Below are positions 1 to 7,609 of a stretch of 47,457 nucleotides of DNA, in pieces. Position numbers and translations under genes: made by a program. Origin of the DNA: a virus; the IMG/VR virus record IMGVR_UViG_3300046519_000180, positions 1-47,457 of that record; one strand, 5' to 3'. A model generated the notes under the pieces. It worked only from the letters and a program-made list of their open reading frames with translations. It made no database searches and had not been told where the DNA came from. How positions within the stretch are numbered: position 1 is the stretch's first letter; every line of letters begins with the position of its first letter.

Positions 1-10
1 CCCGAAGCAT

Positions 11-40
11 GAAAAAGCCCAACCTGAAAAGATTGGGCTA
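11..40 (-). terminator. Rho-independent terminator of host tRNA-Pro
   Basis: On the minus strand AGCCCAA (from 39-33) pairs with TTGGGCT (22-16) and is followed by a run of T. It lies 16 bases beyond the CCA end of the tRNA-Pro fragment, so it is the natural terminator of the host tRNA gene and marks host DNA at the left edge. Confidence 0.8.
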
Positions 41-55
41 AGTCATTGAAAAATA

Positions 56-105
56 TGGTCGGGACGGAGTGATTCGAACACTCGACCCCTAGCACCCCAT
101 GCAAG
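56..105 (-). other. attL-type site: 3' part of tRNA-Pro(GGG)
   Basis: Read on the minus strand this is the 3' part of a tRNA: anticodon arm with loop ATGGGGT (anticodon GGG), a variable region, T arm GAGTG-TTCGAAT-CACTC, acceptor strand CGTCCCG, discriminator A and CCA. The anticodon arm matches the layout of E. coli tRNA-Pro(GGG), including a T-T mismatch in the stem. Beyond about base 105 the sequence is no longer tRNA and there is no D arm or 5' acceptor strand (CGGGACG), so it is a fragment. A tRNA 3' end next to its own terminator and followed by phage genes is the classic outcome of phage integration. The exact core cannot be fixed without the other att site. Confidence 0.8.
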
Positions 106-251
106 CGGACTGGCCTACAGCCCGCATAAAATAAGGCTCTCCGGCTTGGCGTTCGCTGCAACGATGCCTAACCGCGTTTTACTGTAATTCACTATGTCAC
201 TCGGAAAGTCACTGTGGCTTTTTAGCCATGTCCCCGGCGTCCTGCCGACGT

Positions 252-530
252 TCACCCTCTCCCTCTTATTATCTGAATGCCATCCTCCGGATGCCTGCCG
301 CCATCGAAAAGACCGAGGAGTTCGGCCTCCTCCCATTCGAGCAATCCCCAGAGCCTGGCCGCATCCGAACGCTCGAGCATTTCGTTCAGCTCTTCGGCGC
401 AGACCTGGTTCCGGCGGCGCGCGAGCATTGCCAGTTCGACCAGCTTGCGCCGGTGAGCCTCCGGGTCTGTGACCAGGTCGTCGCGTGACTTGATCGCCGA
501 CCACCAGTCGGCCAGCGGGTTCTCACTCAA
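252..530 (-). CDS. Small phage/prophage protein of unknown function
   Basis: About 92 residues, starting MSENPLADWW. I chose a TTG start at 528-530 because it overlaps the TGA stop of the upstream gene (TTGAGTGA), suggesting translational coupling; an in-frame TTG at 569 would add 13 residues. The protein is charged, helical and rich in E, L and A, with no membrane segment or motif that I recognise. It is the last leftward gene before the tRNA att site and is the second gene of a two-gene unit under a LexA box. Function unknown; its position next to attL suggests accessory cargo. Confidence 0.6.
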   Translation of the reverse strand: MSENPLADWWSAIKSRDDLVTDPEAHRRKLVELAMLARRRNQVCAEELNEMLERSDAARLWGLLEWEEAELLGLFDGGRHPEDGIQIIRGRG

Positions 531-822
531 GGCGACACCACCACGATTGTGCATAAAGTGCGTCGTCAATCATCTCGACCCCGGTCAGGTTCATCCCGCC
601 AGTGGCCATGCCTGTTATGCGCACGTCCAGCAGTCTTGGCAGAATGTTCTCTCCAGGCGCCGAGCTGAATATCCATGCGGTGGTCGTCGTGCGGCCAAGC
701 AGATTTTCATGCGACTCGATGATCTGCACGTCTCCGCGGATCGGTGGGATTTTCGCCAATTCCTTTTTATCGACGGCCACGCCGAGGCGCCGTCTGGGTG
801 TGATTAAGAAATACATAGCCAT
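523..822 (-). CDS. SOS-controlled small protein of unknown function
   Basis: A 99-residue protein starting MAMYFLITPRRRLGV, with no signal peptide and no recognisable catalytic motif. Its ATG lies only 8 bases from a perfect LexA box, so transcription should be repressed by LexA until DNA damage. The ribosome-binding site is poor and the next Met (residue 3) is an equal candidate start. It overlaps the downstream gene by 8 bases. The family is not recognised; a lysogenic-conversion or induction-linked role is inference from the operator only. Confidence 0.6.
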   Translation of the reverse strand: MAMYFLITPRRRLGVAVDKKELAKIPPIRGDVQIIESHENLLGRTTTTAWIFSSAPGENILPRLLDVRITGMATGGMNLTGVEMIDDALYAQSWWCRLE

Positions 823-830
823 ACTCGATA

Positions 831-846
831 CTGTATATGTGTACAG
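831..846. promoter_or_regulatory. LexA (SOS) box
   Basis: CTGTATATGTGTACAG fits CTG-N10-CAG with an AT-rich alternating core. It is directly upstream of the leftward gene starting at 822 and 163 bases upstream of the rightward gene at 1009. The second LexA box of the window (40729-40744) has the same layout. Confidence 0.85.
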
Positions 847-1008
847 TTAACGAGAAGCGATGGTGCAGGGTCAATACTGTATGGGATGACCGTCGACAGA
901 TCGCATTCGCAGGGATCGGCGGAAGCTACGCTCCTTAAGTCGGCAATTATGTGACGCTGGCTACTCTGCTACCCTTCGTCTTCAATCATTGAAAAAAAGG
1001 AATAATCA

Positions 1009-1455
1009 ATGGCAGCTTACGACAACGCGGACACCGCACATCGGGACTTCTTGTACTTCAACGGGAAATTCCAACGGGTATGCAGCAACTTCGTTTCTTT
1101 TTTTGAGCAGTTTACGACTGATCAATTGAGGATCGATGGCCTTTCGACGACCCTCGAAAAGGACGCAATGAAATTAACCGTGACCGTTTATGGTCGAGAG
1201 TTTGTAGCGGAGATGGCGGCCCTGACCAATGGATCTGATATCAACGGGCAAGTCGACTTTTCGGAGGTGAATGGATCTTCCCGCCGCTGGGTCGACAGTT
1301 TCATCATAACTTCTGGTGGACATATTACTGACCAAGCGGGCAAGACTGTCATGCCTGTCCACGATTGGTCCAGAAATCAGTGCCTCTTTTTCTTGAACCT
1401 CGTCCATCAAGGACTGAGCAAGCCTCTGGATAGATACGCCCCGGCCAACGGATGA
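1009..1455 (+). CDS. Unrecognised rightward gene (moron candidate)
   Basis: 148 residues, preceded by AAAGGAAT seven bases before ATG. It is transcribed against the late genes, flanked by its own terminator (1469-1499), and less GC-rich than its neighbours, all features of a moron. The protein is soluble in appearance, with several aromatic and acidic stretches and a C-terminal segment (residues about 120-140) containing HDWSRNQCLFFLN. I do not recognise the family. No clear promoter could be assigned in 850-1000. Confidence 0.65.
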   Translation: MAAYDNADTAHRDFLYFNGKFQRVCSNFVSFFEQFTTDQLRIDGLSTTLEKDAMKLTVTVYGREFVAEMAALTNGSDINGQVDFSEVNGSSRRWVDSFIITSGGHITDQAGKTVMPVHDWSRNQCLFFLNLVHQGLSKPLDRYAPANG

Positions 1456-1468
1456 TCTCTGCACTATG

Positions 1469-1499
1469 GCGCCGCCCTTCCATCGGGTGGCGCTTCTTC
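1469..1499 (+). terminator. Rho-independent terminator after the rightward moron gene
   Basis: GCGCCGCCC (1469-1477) pairs with GGGTGGCGC (1485-1493) over a 7-base loop, nine pairs with one G-T, followed by TTCTTCATTT. It ends the rightward gene and touches the stop of the convergent holin gene. Confidence 0.75.
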
Positions 1500-2088
1500 A
1501 TTTATCCGGCTTAGTCACTGTGCCCGGCTCAACAGCGAACTGAGTGACGATGGCGTTCTGTTTCTGCGACTCCTTGGTCACGCCGAAGTAGAAGCCAAGG
1601 GTCTGCTTTAGTTCGCTGAACCACAGCCCGATCAGTAGTGAGATCGTGCTGGCCGCCACTGGGTTTTGCAGTGCTTCCAGACCGATGCCTGTGAAGATGC
1701 ATACCAGGATCGACAGAGCGCCCAGCAGCAGAATGATCGTTACGGCTGGCCTGATCAGGTCATTCGGCTGCTGCGCGGCAAGCTTTCGGGCACTGTCCCG
1801 GTCGGCTGCTTCGGCGGCGAACTGGGCGCCCTCTGCCTGCAACCGATTGTTCTCCGCTGTCACGGCCAACTGCTGCAGCTGAACCTTGGCGTTGATCTGC
1901 AGTTCCTGAATCTTTGCCAGAGCGTCTGGGTTTCCGGCCAGAACTGCATTCACCGACTCAGGATCGTTCGGCACGTTCAGGGCGCTGGCCACGAGTGCGC
2001 CTACCGCTGCACCGGCCGGGCCACCGAGTAGTGTGCCGACAACTGGTGCCGCACGACCTACCATGCTTCCAATATCTGACCAGTTCAT
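1498..2088 (-). CDS. GTA-type 3-TM holin
   Basis: 196 residues. Layout: N-terminal small-residue-rich segment (about 12-38), a long charged and Gln-rich middle with coiled-coil character (about 60-105), then two hydrophobic stretches (about 112-135 and 143-160) and a hydrophilic tail. This matches the family named holin of 3TMs for gene-transfer release. It should permeabilise the inner membrane so the endolysin escapes. It overlaps the endolysin stop/start by 4 bases (ATGA) and is the last leftward late gene. Confidence 0.8.
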   Translation of the reverse strand: MNWSDIGSMVGRAAPVVGTLLGGPAGAAVGALVASALNVPNDPESVNAVLAGNPDALAKIQELQINAKVQLQQLAVTAENNRLQAEGAQFAAEAADRDSARKLAAQQPNDLIRPAVTIILLLGALSILVCIFTGIGLEALQNPVAASTISLLIGLWFSELKQTLGFYFGVTKESQKQNAIVTQFAVEPGTVTKPDK

Positions 2089-2594
2089 GCCAGCACCCCG
2101 CCCGCTGCCTTGTACTGGGCCAGAAGATCCTCAAGCTTATGCTCGCGCTGACCGTATCCCGCCCCGGGCAGACTGGCCCAGATGTTCCGGCACTTCTGGA
2201 TCGCGCTTTCGATCCTGCCAGCCTTGATGTCGTCCAATGCCCGGCGCTCTTTGATCAGTTGGATAGCCCAGCGGTCCTGACTGACTGGACCGAAGTCCGG
2301 CAGCTTCAACTGGTCCCGGTAGTGCGCATAATCCCTCAGCATGAACTGATAACGACCTGATGCATTCGAGGTTTGCCCGGATTTGCTGAAGACCTTGGAT
2401 TTTCGCCCACTGGCAAATGGGTGAGTGCTGTAATCGGTGAACAGCTCAAGCTTGCCGTCTGTCCCGGTCACGATGACGTTGTAGCCATCATCGGAACGCT
2501 TCAGGTAGTCGCTTCCCAGTTCAGACCATGCGAGAAGATCGAGAAAGGCAAGGACGTTTTGCCCGCCAGCCGCTTCCGCTGAGATTCTTGCCAT
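2085..2594 (-). CDS. Lambda R-type endolysin (lytic transglycosylase)
   Basis: 169 residues from the ATG at 2594, which has GGAGGAAAAC before it. Strong resemblance to lambda R along its length: LLAWSE (Glu is the catalytic acid in lambda R), GYNVIVTG, LFTDYSTHP, SGRYQFMLRDY, QIKERRAL-like IKERRAL and the C-terminal NIWASLPGAGYGQREHK. It cleaves the MurNAc-GlcNAc bond of peptidoglycan. No signal sequence, so it needs the adjacent holin. No Rz/Rz1 spanin gene was found next to it. Confidence 0.93.
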   Translation of the reverse strand: MARISAEAAGGQNVLAFLDLLAWSELGSDYLKRSDDGYNVIVTGTDGKLELFTDYSTHPFASGRKSKVFSKSGQTSNASGRYQFMLRDYAHYRDQLKLPDFGPVSQDRWAIQLIKERRALDDIKAGRIESAIQKCRNIWASLPGAGYGQREHKLEDLLAQYKAAGGVLA

Positions 2595-2610
2595 GTTTTC
2601 CTCCAGACAC

Positions 2611-2635
2611 AAAAAAGCCCGCTCGTAAGCAGGCT
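2611..2635 (-). terminator. Terminator overlapping the lysis-gene promoter
   Basis: Minus-strand AGCCTGCT-TACG-AGCGGGCT followed by TTTTTT (8 pairs, one wobble). It lies between the upstream virion gene and the endolysin. The -10 of the promoter at 2631-2658 overlaps its upstream arm. Confidence 0.8.
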
Positions 2636-2658
2636 CTGTGACTGGCCGATCATGTCCA
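2631..2658 (-). promoter_or_regulatory. CAGTCACA-family promoter 1 (lysis genes)
   Basis: Minus strand: -35 TGGACA (2658-2653), 16-bp spacer ending CCAGTCACA, -10 GAGCCT (2636-2631). The expected start site is inside the terminator stem, so transcripts begun here would lack half the hairpin and read into the endolysin. Same architecture as eight other elements in the window. Confidence 0.65.
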
Positions 2659-2662
2659 GCGA

Positions 2663-3112
2663 TTAAACGGTGCCGATCTGCTCCTGAACCACACCCTCAC
2701 TGGTCAGCGTGGTGTTTGATATAAGCGCTTTCAGTCGTTCAATTTCGGCGTTCGCAGCTGTCAGTTCAACGTTCAGGCTATCGATCGCCGCCTCGGCCTC
2801 TGACAGATCCGTGGTCATGGATTCCGTCTTGCCCTGCTCCGCAGCTAGCGCGGCTGATAGGGTCTGGTTTTGGATGATCGTATTAGCGTTGACCTCGCCA
2901 AGAACATCGCTGAGTTTCTGACCGGATTCCCCATCAACAAGTGCCAGTTGTTTTGGCCCGTTGTCAGACGTGGCGATTACGTTGCCGTCCATCAAGGTCT
3001 GCGTCAGTGTCTGAAGGTGGGCTCCTGTGAGATGTCCCCTGTTGGCCTTTTGATCGCCAAAGCGAAGCAGAACTTCATAGAAGAATGTGACCTGCTCGAA
3101 TACTGGTGGCAT
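2663..3112 (-). CDS. Virion/tail-associated protein with C-terminal coiled coil
   Basis: 149 residues. The first 50 contain aromatic and basic residues (FFYEVLLRFGDQKANRG); residues about 70-135 are a continuous coiled coil rich in A, E, L and N. It follows the last tail-fibre gene by four bases in the same transcription unit. A fibre-assembly or trimerisation role is possible, but there is no diagnostic motif. It is separated from the lysis genes by a terminator. Confidence 0.6.
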   Translation of the reverse strand: MPPVFEQVTFFYEVLLRFGDQKANRGHLTGAHLQTLTQTLMDGNVIATSDNGPKQLALVDGESGQKLSDVLGEVNANTIIQNQTLSAALAAEQGKTESMTTDLSEAEAAIDSLNVELTAANAEIERLKALISNTTLTSEGVVQEQIGTV

Positions 3113-3116
3113 GGGT

Positions 3117-3812
3117 TTAGCTCACTGTGGTGGTGGTATTAAGGATTTGCCAAACCGTGCCGTTCGAACGACAACGTTTTGAGCCGCCAGTGGCGTTGGT
3201 GACGTCGATTTCATAGCCGCTGTAAAGAGACGCTGACGGAAGCGTGGTTAGGGTGTATTGGCCTGGCTTGACCGGGCCAGACGCGGAGACAGACATGGTC
3301 TGCGTTTCGCCGGTAGCGCGGATGATGCGCAACGCGACATCAATTCCGCTGCCGTCATCAGCAAACCGGGAAACCCAAAAATCACTGCCGGCATTTGACC
3401 CGCTTTCCGCCCCGTTACTTTTACCAAACGTCCACCGCGCTGAAAGGTTTGTGTAGAAGGCCACTCGACACTGATTGCCAGCCGGACCATTCAGATTGAA
3501 CGCAGTATTGCCGCTTGTCCGTGTAGCAGTGAAATCGCCGTAATTCGTGATTACTCCGGCGAGCACCTGCGTAGATCCGCCGAAAATGGCGATGCCGGAG
3601 GCTATGGGGTTTGCGGCATTGAGCTTTAAATCCAAAGCCGCTTGCTGGGCCGTACTGACCGGCTTATCAGCGTCCGCAGTGTTCGTAGCGTTGCCCAGCC
3701 CGACCATCGCCTTCGTGACTTGCTGCCAGCTTGTCGTCGCCTGATTCCAGACGAACTGCCCCGCTACCGACGGGATCGGCGTCAACTTCCCGAGGTCTCT
3801 ATTGACCGTCAT
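3117..3812 (-). CDS. Tail fibre protein (distal)
   Basis: 231 residues. The N-terminal third contains a coiled-coil-like trimer segment (VSTAQQAALDLKLNAAN), followed by Gly/Ser/Thr-rich beta sequence ending NTTTTVS. Last of a run of fibre-like genes, so probably part of the receptor-binding apparatus. Start ATG at 3812; the next gene upstream ends at 3816. Confidence 0.65.
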   Translation of the reverse strand: MTVNRDLGKLTPIPSVAGQFVWNQATTSWQQVTKAMVGLGNATNTADADKPVSTAQQAALDLKLNAANPIASGIAIFGGSTQVLAGVITNYGDFTATRTSGNTAFNLNGPAGNQCRVAFYTNLSARWTFGKSNGAESGSNAGSDFWVSRFADDGSGIDVALRIIRATGETQTMSVSASGPVKPGQYTLTTLPSASLYSGYEIDVTNATGGSKRCRSNGTVWQILNTTTTVS

Positions 3813-3815
3813 AAA

Positions 3816-4526
3816 TCACCTGTCGAACAAATAGCCGCGCACCTGAATGGTCAGGCCGCCGAGCGTGATAATTCCGTTGAGGAAGTAGTTGAGGAGCTGA
3901 TTACCGTTCACTTCCACGTCGAACTGGCCTGCTTGGTTCGCCTTCACGAAAAGCAGGTAGTTCGTGGTCGACAGAGTTCCGTTGTCGGGCGTGCCGATAT
4001 ACGCATCACTGGTCGATGTGTTGTTGATCAGGGTGTACATCAGGCGGCAGGTCATGGGGACGACGGCTGACGCGTCAACCAAAGTCGGCGTGGTGCCGGT
4101 CGCGATGTTGAGCAAGCGCGATTGCGCGATAGCGGCTCCACCGGGCGGCACGAAGCTGATGCGGTTCGCTCTGTCACCGACCCGGCTGTGCAAGAAGGCG
4201 AGAGTTACGCCACTGGCGTTGAAATACAGCGACCCGAGATATCGGCGGGTCGGATCGTTCGACTTCGTCCGGGCTGTACCTTGGTATGGATCTGCCGGGG
4301 CGGTGGCCGAGTATTCGAAGGCCAGCACACCGTTGTCGTTTGCCAGGTAGAAGTGGCGCCAAGCGCTGGTCACCCCGCTCACGACCACGCTCAGGTCACT
4401 CTGCAGTAATGCCCTTCCTTGGTTCGGCAGGTAGGCATATCCACTGGACACGCTGACTGTCTGCCCATCTGAAGCCACGCTGAGCTTCAAGCCACGTATG
4501 TTAGCGTCGTTGACGTTGTATGCCAT
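3816..4526 (-). CDS. Tail fibre/appendage protein
   Basis: 236 residues from the ATG at 4526, which overlaps the TAA of the previous gene (TAATG). Starts MAYNVNDANIRGLKL. Polar, beta-rich, rich in S, T, N, Y and G, without membrane segments. The N-terminal half (GYAYLPNQGRALLQSDLSV) resembles bacteriophage fibre and carbohydrate-contacting domains in composition only. Part of the translationally coupled fibre cluster 3117-6529. Confidence 0.6.
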   Translation of the reverse strand: MAYNVNDANIRGLKLSVASDGQTVSVSSGYAYLPNQGRALLQSDLSVVVSGVTSAWRHFYLANDNGVLAFEYSATAPADPYQGTARTKSNDPTRRYLGSLYFNASGVTLAFLHSRVGDRANRISFVPPGGAAIAQSRLLNIATGTTPTLVDASAVVPMTCRLMYTLINNTSTSDAYIGTPDNGTLSTTNYLLFVKANQAGQFDVEVNGNQLLNYFLNGIITLGGLTIQVRGYLFDR

Positions 4527-5482
4527 TACGTTGTCACCACCGTTAGGTCTTGGACTCGAACCCAGTTCGTGCCGTTGCTGACTACCATCTGCGGTCCGCC
4601 GCTGACGTCGCTGCACCAACGGACCTTTCTCGCGTTGGCTGCTGCCCCCATCGTATTGAGCTGGGCCACTGTGTAGCTGAGCAGGGCATCGTCCTGGGCG
4701 CGAACGGACCCGATTACCAGGACGGACATGATGTCGCTGGTTGTCAGTGCGCCAGAGGCCAGAACGATGTTGGCGCCGTCGGTTGCGGTGTAGTCGCCCG
4801 GGGCCAGCAGTACGCCGTTGAAGAATGCGACGATGGATCCGGCGGTGTAGCCATTCGGTACTGCGTATGAGGTCTGGCCGACCGACGTCGTGGTGATTGT
4901 TTCGGTGCGGAATACGCCGGTGCTCAGTTGCGCTTGGAGCTTGCCGACAGCGGCCAGGAGGGTGTCAGCGGCTACGACCGGGGTCTTGTCGGTGAAGACG
5001 ACACCCGTCATCGGTGTGGTGCGGACCTGCGCTTCGGTGAAACCTGCTCCTGCTACCAACGCAGTGCCGTCAGCCTTGGTGTACCAGAGGCACTGCCATC
5101 GCGAAGAACCGCGATTAATGAACTTGGCCTTATCTCCAAGCGCAGTTGTTCGGTCGACGTTTCCGGGCAACTCTAAAATACTGGCTGCATGGGTAAGCAC
5201 AGTACCGGCAGCAAAGACTAGGGTTCGGCGAGCCCCGGTAGGTGCCCCAGTCATTGAGGATATGTTGCCCGACAGAACAATGCCGAAATCAGATGTTGCT
5301 GGGGTCCAGTCAAGAATTCCCGATCCAGACGGATTGCCTGTCGCGAAGGTGTAAGGGGAGGCTTGGTTGAACGGCCCAGTCATCTGGACGGAGCCGTCCT
5401 TTTTGAAGTCGCCGGTGCCGCCACCCAGTTGTTCTTGGGATGCTATATCCTTTGGATCAGATCTAACGCCGACGTGCTTCAT
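4526..5482 (-). CDS. Tail fibre protein
   Basis: 318 residues. Begins MKHVGVRSDPKDIASQEQLGG, then DGSVQMTGPFNQ, a segment common in phage fibres that build repeated beta modules. Contains further repeats around residues 190-245 (YAVPNGYTAGSIVAFFNGVLL, DYTATDGANIVL) like structural phage domains that end in a knob. Its ATG overlaps the stop of the preceding fibre gene. Receptor-binding role inferred. Confidence 0.7.
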   Translation of the reverse strand: MKHVGVRSDPKDIASQEQLGGGTGDFKKDGSVQMTGPFNQASPYTFATGNPSGSGILDWTPATSDFGIVLSGNISSMTGAPTGARRTLVFAAGTVLTHAASILELPGNVDRTTALGDKAKFINRGSSRWQCLWYTKADGTALVAGAGFTEAQVRTTPMTGVVFTDKTPVVAADTLLAAVGKLQAQLSTGVFRTETITTTSVGQTSYAVPNGYTAGSIVAFFNGVLLAPGDYTATDGANIVLASGALTTSDIMSVLVIGSVRAQDDALLSYTVAQLNTMGAAANARKVRWCSDVSGGPQMVVSNGTNWVRVQDLTVVTT

Positions 5483-6204
5483 TACGCGATTACCGTTACG
5501 CGGTACTGCCCCGTGGTTGGGGCTGTGCCGAAGGTGAGCTGAACGGTGTTTACAGTATTTGCCACCCAGTCGGCGATGACACCTGCGTTGGTCGAGACTT
5601 CTTTGACGCTGACTGCAACGTCCTGAGTGTTGAGGCCGTGAGTGATGGTAAGCGTGGTGGCGGTACCGTCGCCGATGGTGGCGCTGGACTTGCGTGCTAC
5701 GACGGCCGGGTCGGCAGAGATGACGCCGCCGGAAATGAGGATTCCGTTGCCCGCGCTGTAAGCCGAACCGCCGCCTACCTGAACGAAAGACAGAACAGTC
5801 GTGCCGATGGTGATCGGCCCATCCGTGCCGTTTAGCCAGACCTGATTCCCTTGGCTCGCGCCTTCGCTGACGAAAGTAGCTGCTCCGAGTGCTTCGGCAC
5901 CGGTATCGAAGTCAGTCGAGCGAGTCCAGGCGCCAGTAGCGGCGACGTAAATGCCATTTGCCGCGCCGGCCGTTTGGTTCTTGACCAGCACCCGATCGCC
6001 CGCCACAACGCTGACGCCGTCGATAGTCTGGGCGCCAGAAAGCGTGATGTTCGCAGTTGTCGCGACTCGTACAGGCTGCTTCCATGAGTAGCCCTGCACG
6101 GCAGCGTTGAGCTGAGCAACCGTGGCTGCGTCTTGAGGGTTCGTCCCGTCAGCCAGATTTACAACCTTGAACCCATTGGCGTCGAACTGGTTTGTGATTT
6201 TCAT
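5482..6204 (-). CDS. Tail fibre protein, N-terminal adaptor type
   Basis: 240 residues. MKITNQFDANGFKVVNLADG followed by DAATVAQLN is a typical phage-fibre attachment opening, then a module (VVAGDRVLVKNQT, NGIYVAATGAWTRSTDFD) seen in many phage tail fibres. Residues about 175-240 form a Thr/Val-rich beta domain. It is the longest-recognised fibre piece here and probably anchors to the tail, with the next genes supplying distal domains. Confidence 0.75.
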   Translation of the reverse strand: MKITNQFDANGFKVVNLADGTNPQDAATVAQLNAAVQGYSWKQPVRVATTANITLSGAQTIDGVSVVAGDRVLVKNQTAGAANGIYVAATGAWTRSTDFDTGAEALGAATFVSEGASQGNQVWLNGTDGPITIGTTVLSFVQVGGGSAYSAGNGILISGGVISADPAVVARKSSATIGDGTATTLTITHGLNTQDVAVSVKEVSTNAGVIADWVANTVNTVQLTFGTAPTTGQYRVTVIA

Positions 6205-6214
6205 GCGTGCCGCC

Positions 6215-6529
6215 TCAATTTAGATACGCCACGCCCGCGAACGGGATGCCGTGGGTTACTTGAACAATGTCACTGCTGACGTAGGTGATATCTGGCTCGA
6301 CCTGCCTTCCCTGCCCATCAGTCACGGTCACTGAGGGGAACCGATCAAGGTTGTGCGGAATAGTCCAGGTGGTGAGAGGTATGTTCTGTGGCCAGACGAA
6401 GGTTGAACTTGCACCAGCGCCTGATTTACCAGGCGCGCCGCGCTGACCAGCCATGATCGTGAAAGAGCCGCCGTACTCGCGACGGATCAGGCATCCGGTC
6501 GAGCCCCGCACAACGAACGCGGAATTCAC
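6215..6529 (-). CDS. Small fibre-associated protein
   Basis: 104 residues from a GTG overlapping the upstream stop; an internal ATG at 6454 (MAGQRGAPGKSGAG) would give 79 residues with a short collagen-like Gly-X-Y start. The remainder (WTIPHNLDRFPSVTVTDGQG) is a beta domain found in phage tail-tip and fibre proteins. Start uncertain. Lies between the T4-baseplate-like domain protein and the fibres. Confidence 0.6.
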   Translation of the reverse strand: MNSAFVVRGSTGCLIRREYGGSFTIMAGQRGAPGKSGAGASSTFVWPQNIPLTTWTIPHNLDRFPSVTVTDGQGRQVEPDITYVSSDIVQVTHGIPFAGVAYLN

Positions 6530-7131
6530 TTTGTGACCTCGGCGCCGATCGTGACCTTGCTCACCTCGGTTACCGGATAGACGTTCCCATCAGGCGTGAT
6601 CAGCTCAAGGTCATACACGCCGCGCGACCAAGTGATGCCGGCAGTGACGGCTGGGGATAGCCGGACAATGAGCGAGGCTAGGCTGGAATCGACTTCAATT
6701 TCGCCGTCAGGCGCGGTTGATGGGTCCGAGTTCAGGGTCAGAAGCAGGCTTCCGTCGACACGATCACGAATCTGCATGCGTGCAGAGCAGCCCGTCAGAT
6801 CGAATGGGTGGTTGAAGATCACCGAGCCGCCGCTGGAATACGGGCGCCATTCATCCGCACGGACTGTGTTCAGTTCAATGGTGTTGGCGTCTACAGTGGT
6901 CGCGATGTAGTAGGCGTCGTCCTCGGTATTCAGCTCAACTGGCTGGCGAACGCCTTCAATGCGGATCGGCCAGCCATCAGGGATCGAGTGAGCGGGTACT
7001 GTGAGGCGAATCGGCGCAATGCTTGGCATGGCCGAAATGGGCTTGTAGACCAGGTCATGATCGGCGTACCGATACATGAACTCGAAAGTCTTGCCCTTGA
7101 CGATGTTGATGTCGACGACGGGGGCGCCCAT
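6526..7131 (-). CDS. Virion appendage protein
   Basis: 201 residues, ATG with AGGAGATTTCC before it. N-terminal DINIVKGKTFEFMYRYAD resembles the opening of phage upper-baseplate/appendage proteins; middle residues about 40-105 look like a small beta insertion (YYIATTVDANTIELNTV), followed by ARMQIRD and a C-terminal beta domain. First gene downstream of a CAGTCACA promoter, so it heads the fibre unit. Confidence 0.6.
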   Translation of the reverse strand: MGAPVVDINIVKGKTFEFMYRYADHDLVYKPISAMPSIAPIRLTVPAHSIPDGWPIRIEGVRQPVELNTEDDAYYIATTVDANTIELNTVRADEWRPYSSGGSVIFNHPFDLTGCSARMQIRDRVDGSLLLTLNSDPSTAPDGEIEVDSSLASLIVRLSPAVTAGITWSRGVYDLELITPDGNVYPVTEVSKVTIGAEVTK

Positions 7132-7155
7132 GGAAATCTCCTGCGATTTCCGGTG

Positions 7156-7183
7156 AGCGTATGTGACTGGATTGCTAGGGGAA
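7156..7183 (-). promoter_or_regulatory. CAGTCACA-family promoter 2 (fibre unit)
   Basis: Minus strand: TTCCCC (7183-7178), 16-bp spacer ending ATCCAGTCACA, TACGCT (7161-7156). 25 bases upstream of the ATG at 7131, leaving room for a short leader with AGGAGAT. Confidence 0.65.
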
Positions 7184-7216
7184 GGGTCCTATTTAAGGGC
7201 GTGCCCATTCAAGCCA

Positions 7217-7495
7217 TCAGTAACAGGACAAGCGACCGAAGCCTTTGTCCCGGCACTCGAAGGGCTGGCGAGCAGGGGGCGTATACTGAGGCGCCTGGCG
7301 GATGATGATCACTGGCGGCGGCTGCTCGATCCCGGCAGCGATTCTCGCTTGCCGCTCAGCCCGAGCCTTTTCTGCGGCTTCCCTCTTCTGCTGCTGGATG
7401 CCCATTGAGCTAGTGCTGTCGGGGATGATGGTGAGAGTGCCAGCGTTCGTCATGGCGGATGCCAGTGCGAGACATAAGAGGATGATGTACTTCAC
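7217..7495 (-). CDS. Small exported protein of unknown function
   Basis: 92 residues, GTG start with AAGGAA seven bases upstream. Residues 1-18 are a clear signal peptide (MKYIILLCLALASAMTNA) with likely cleavage before GT. The mature part has a charged helix (QQQKREAAEKARAERQARI), a Pro-rich stretch and two Cys near the end (FECRDKGFGRLSCY) that could form a disulphide. Periplasmic location expected. Lies between ejection-protein and fibre genes; not a recognised spanin (no lipobox). Confidence 0.7.
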   Translation of the reverse strand: MKYIILLCLALASAMTNAGTLTIIPDSTSSMGIQQQKREAAEKARAERQARIAAGIEQPPPVIIIRQAPQYTPPARQPFECRDKGFGRLSCY

Positions 7496-7609
7496 GACTC
7501 AGTTCCTTGTCGAGACTTGATGAGGCGCCCAGGCTTAGAGGCGCCGATTATCATCAGTATCGGCAAGTCGGTTTGGATCTTGAGATTTAGGTGGTGTGCG
7601 GCCCAGCGC

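Noticed and set aside
115-504. Open frames on both strands at 115-504 other than the 252-530 gene
   Set aside because: They overlap the SOS-linked genes in other frames and run into the tRNA fragment; no RBS.
850-1008. Promoter for the rightward gene at 1009
   Set aside because: Includes TATGTGACGCTGG, close to the family box, but reversed relative to the gene and with an inserted base; no convincing -35/-10 pair.
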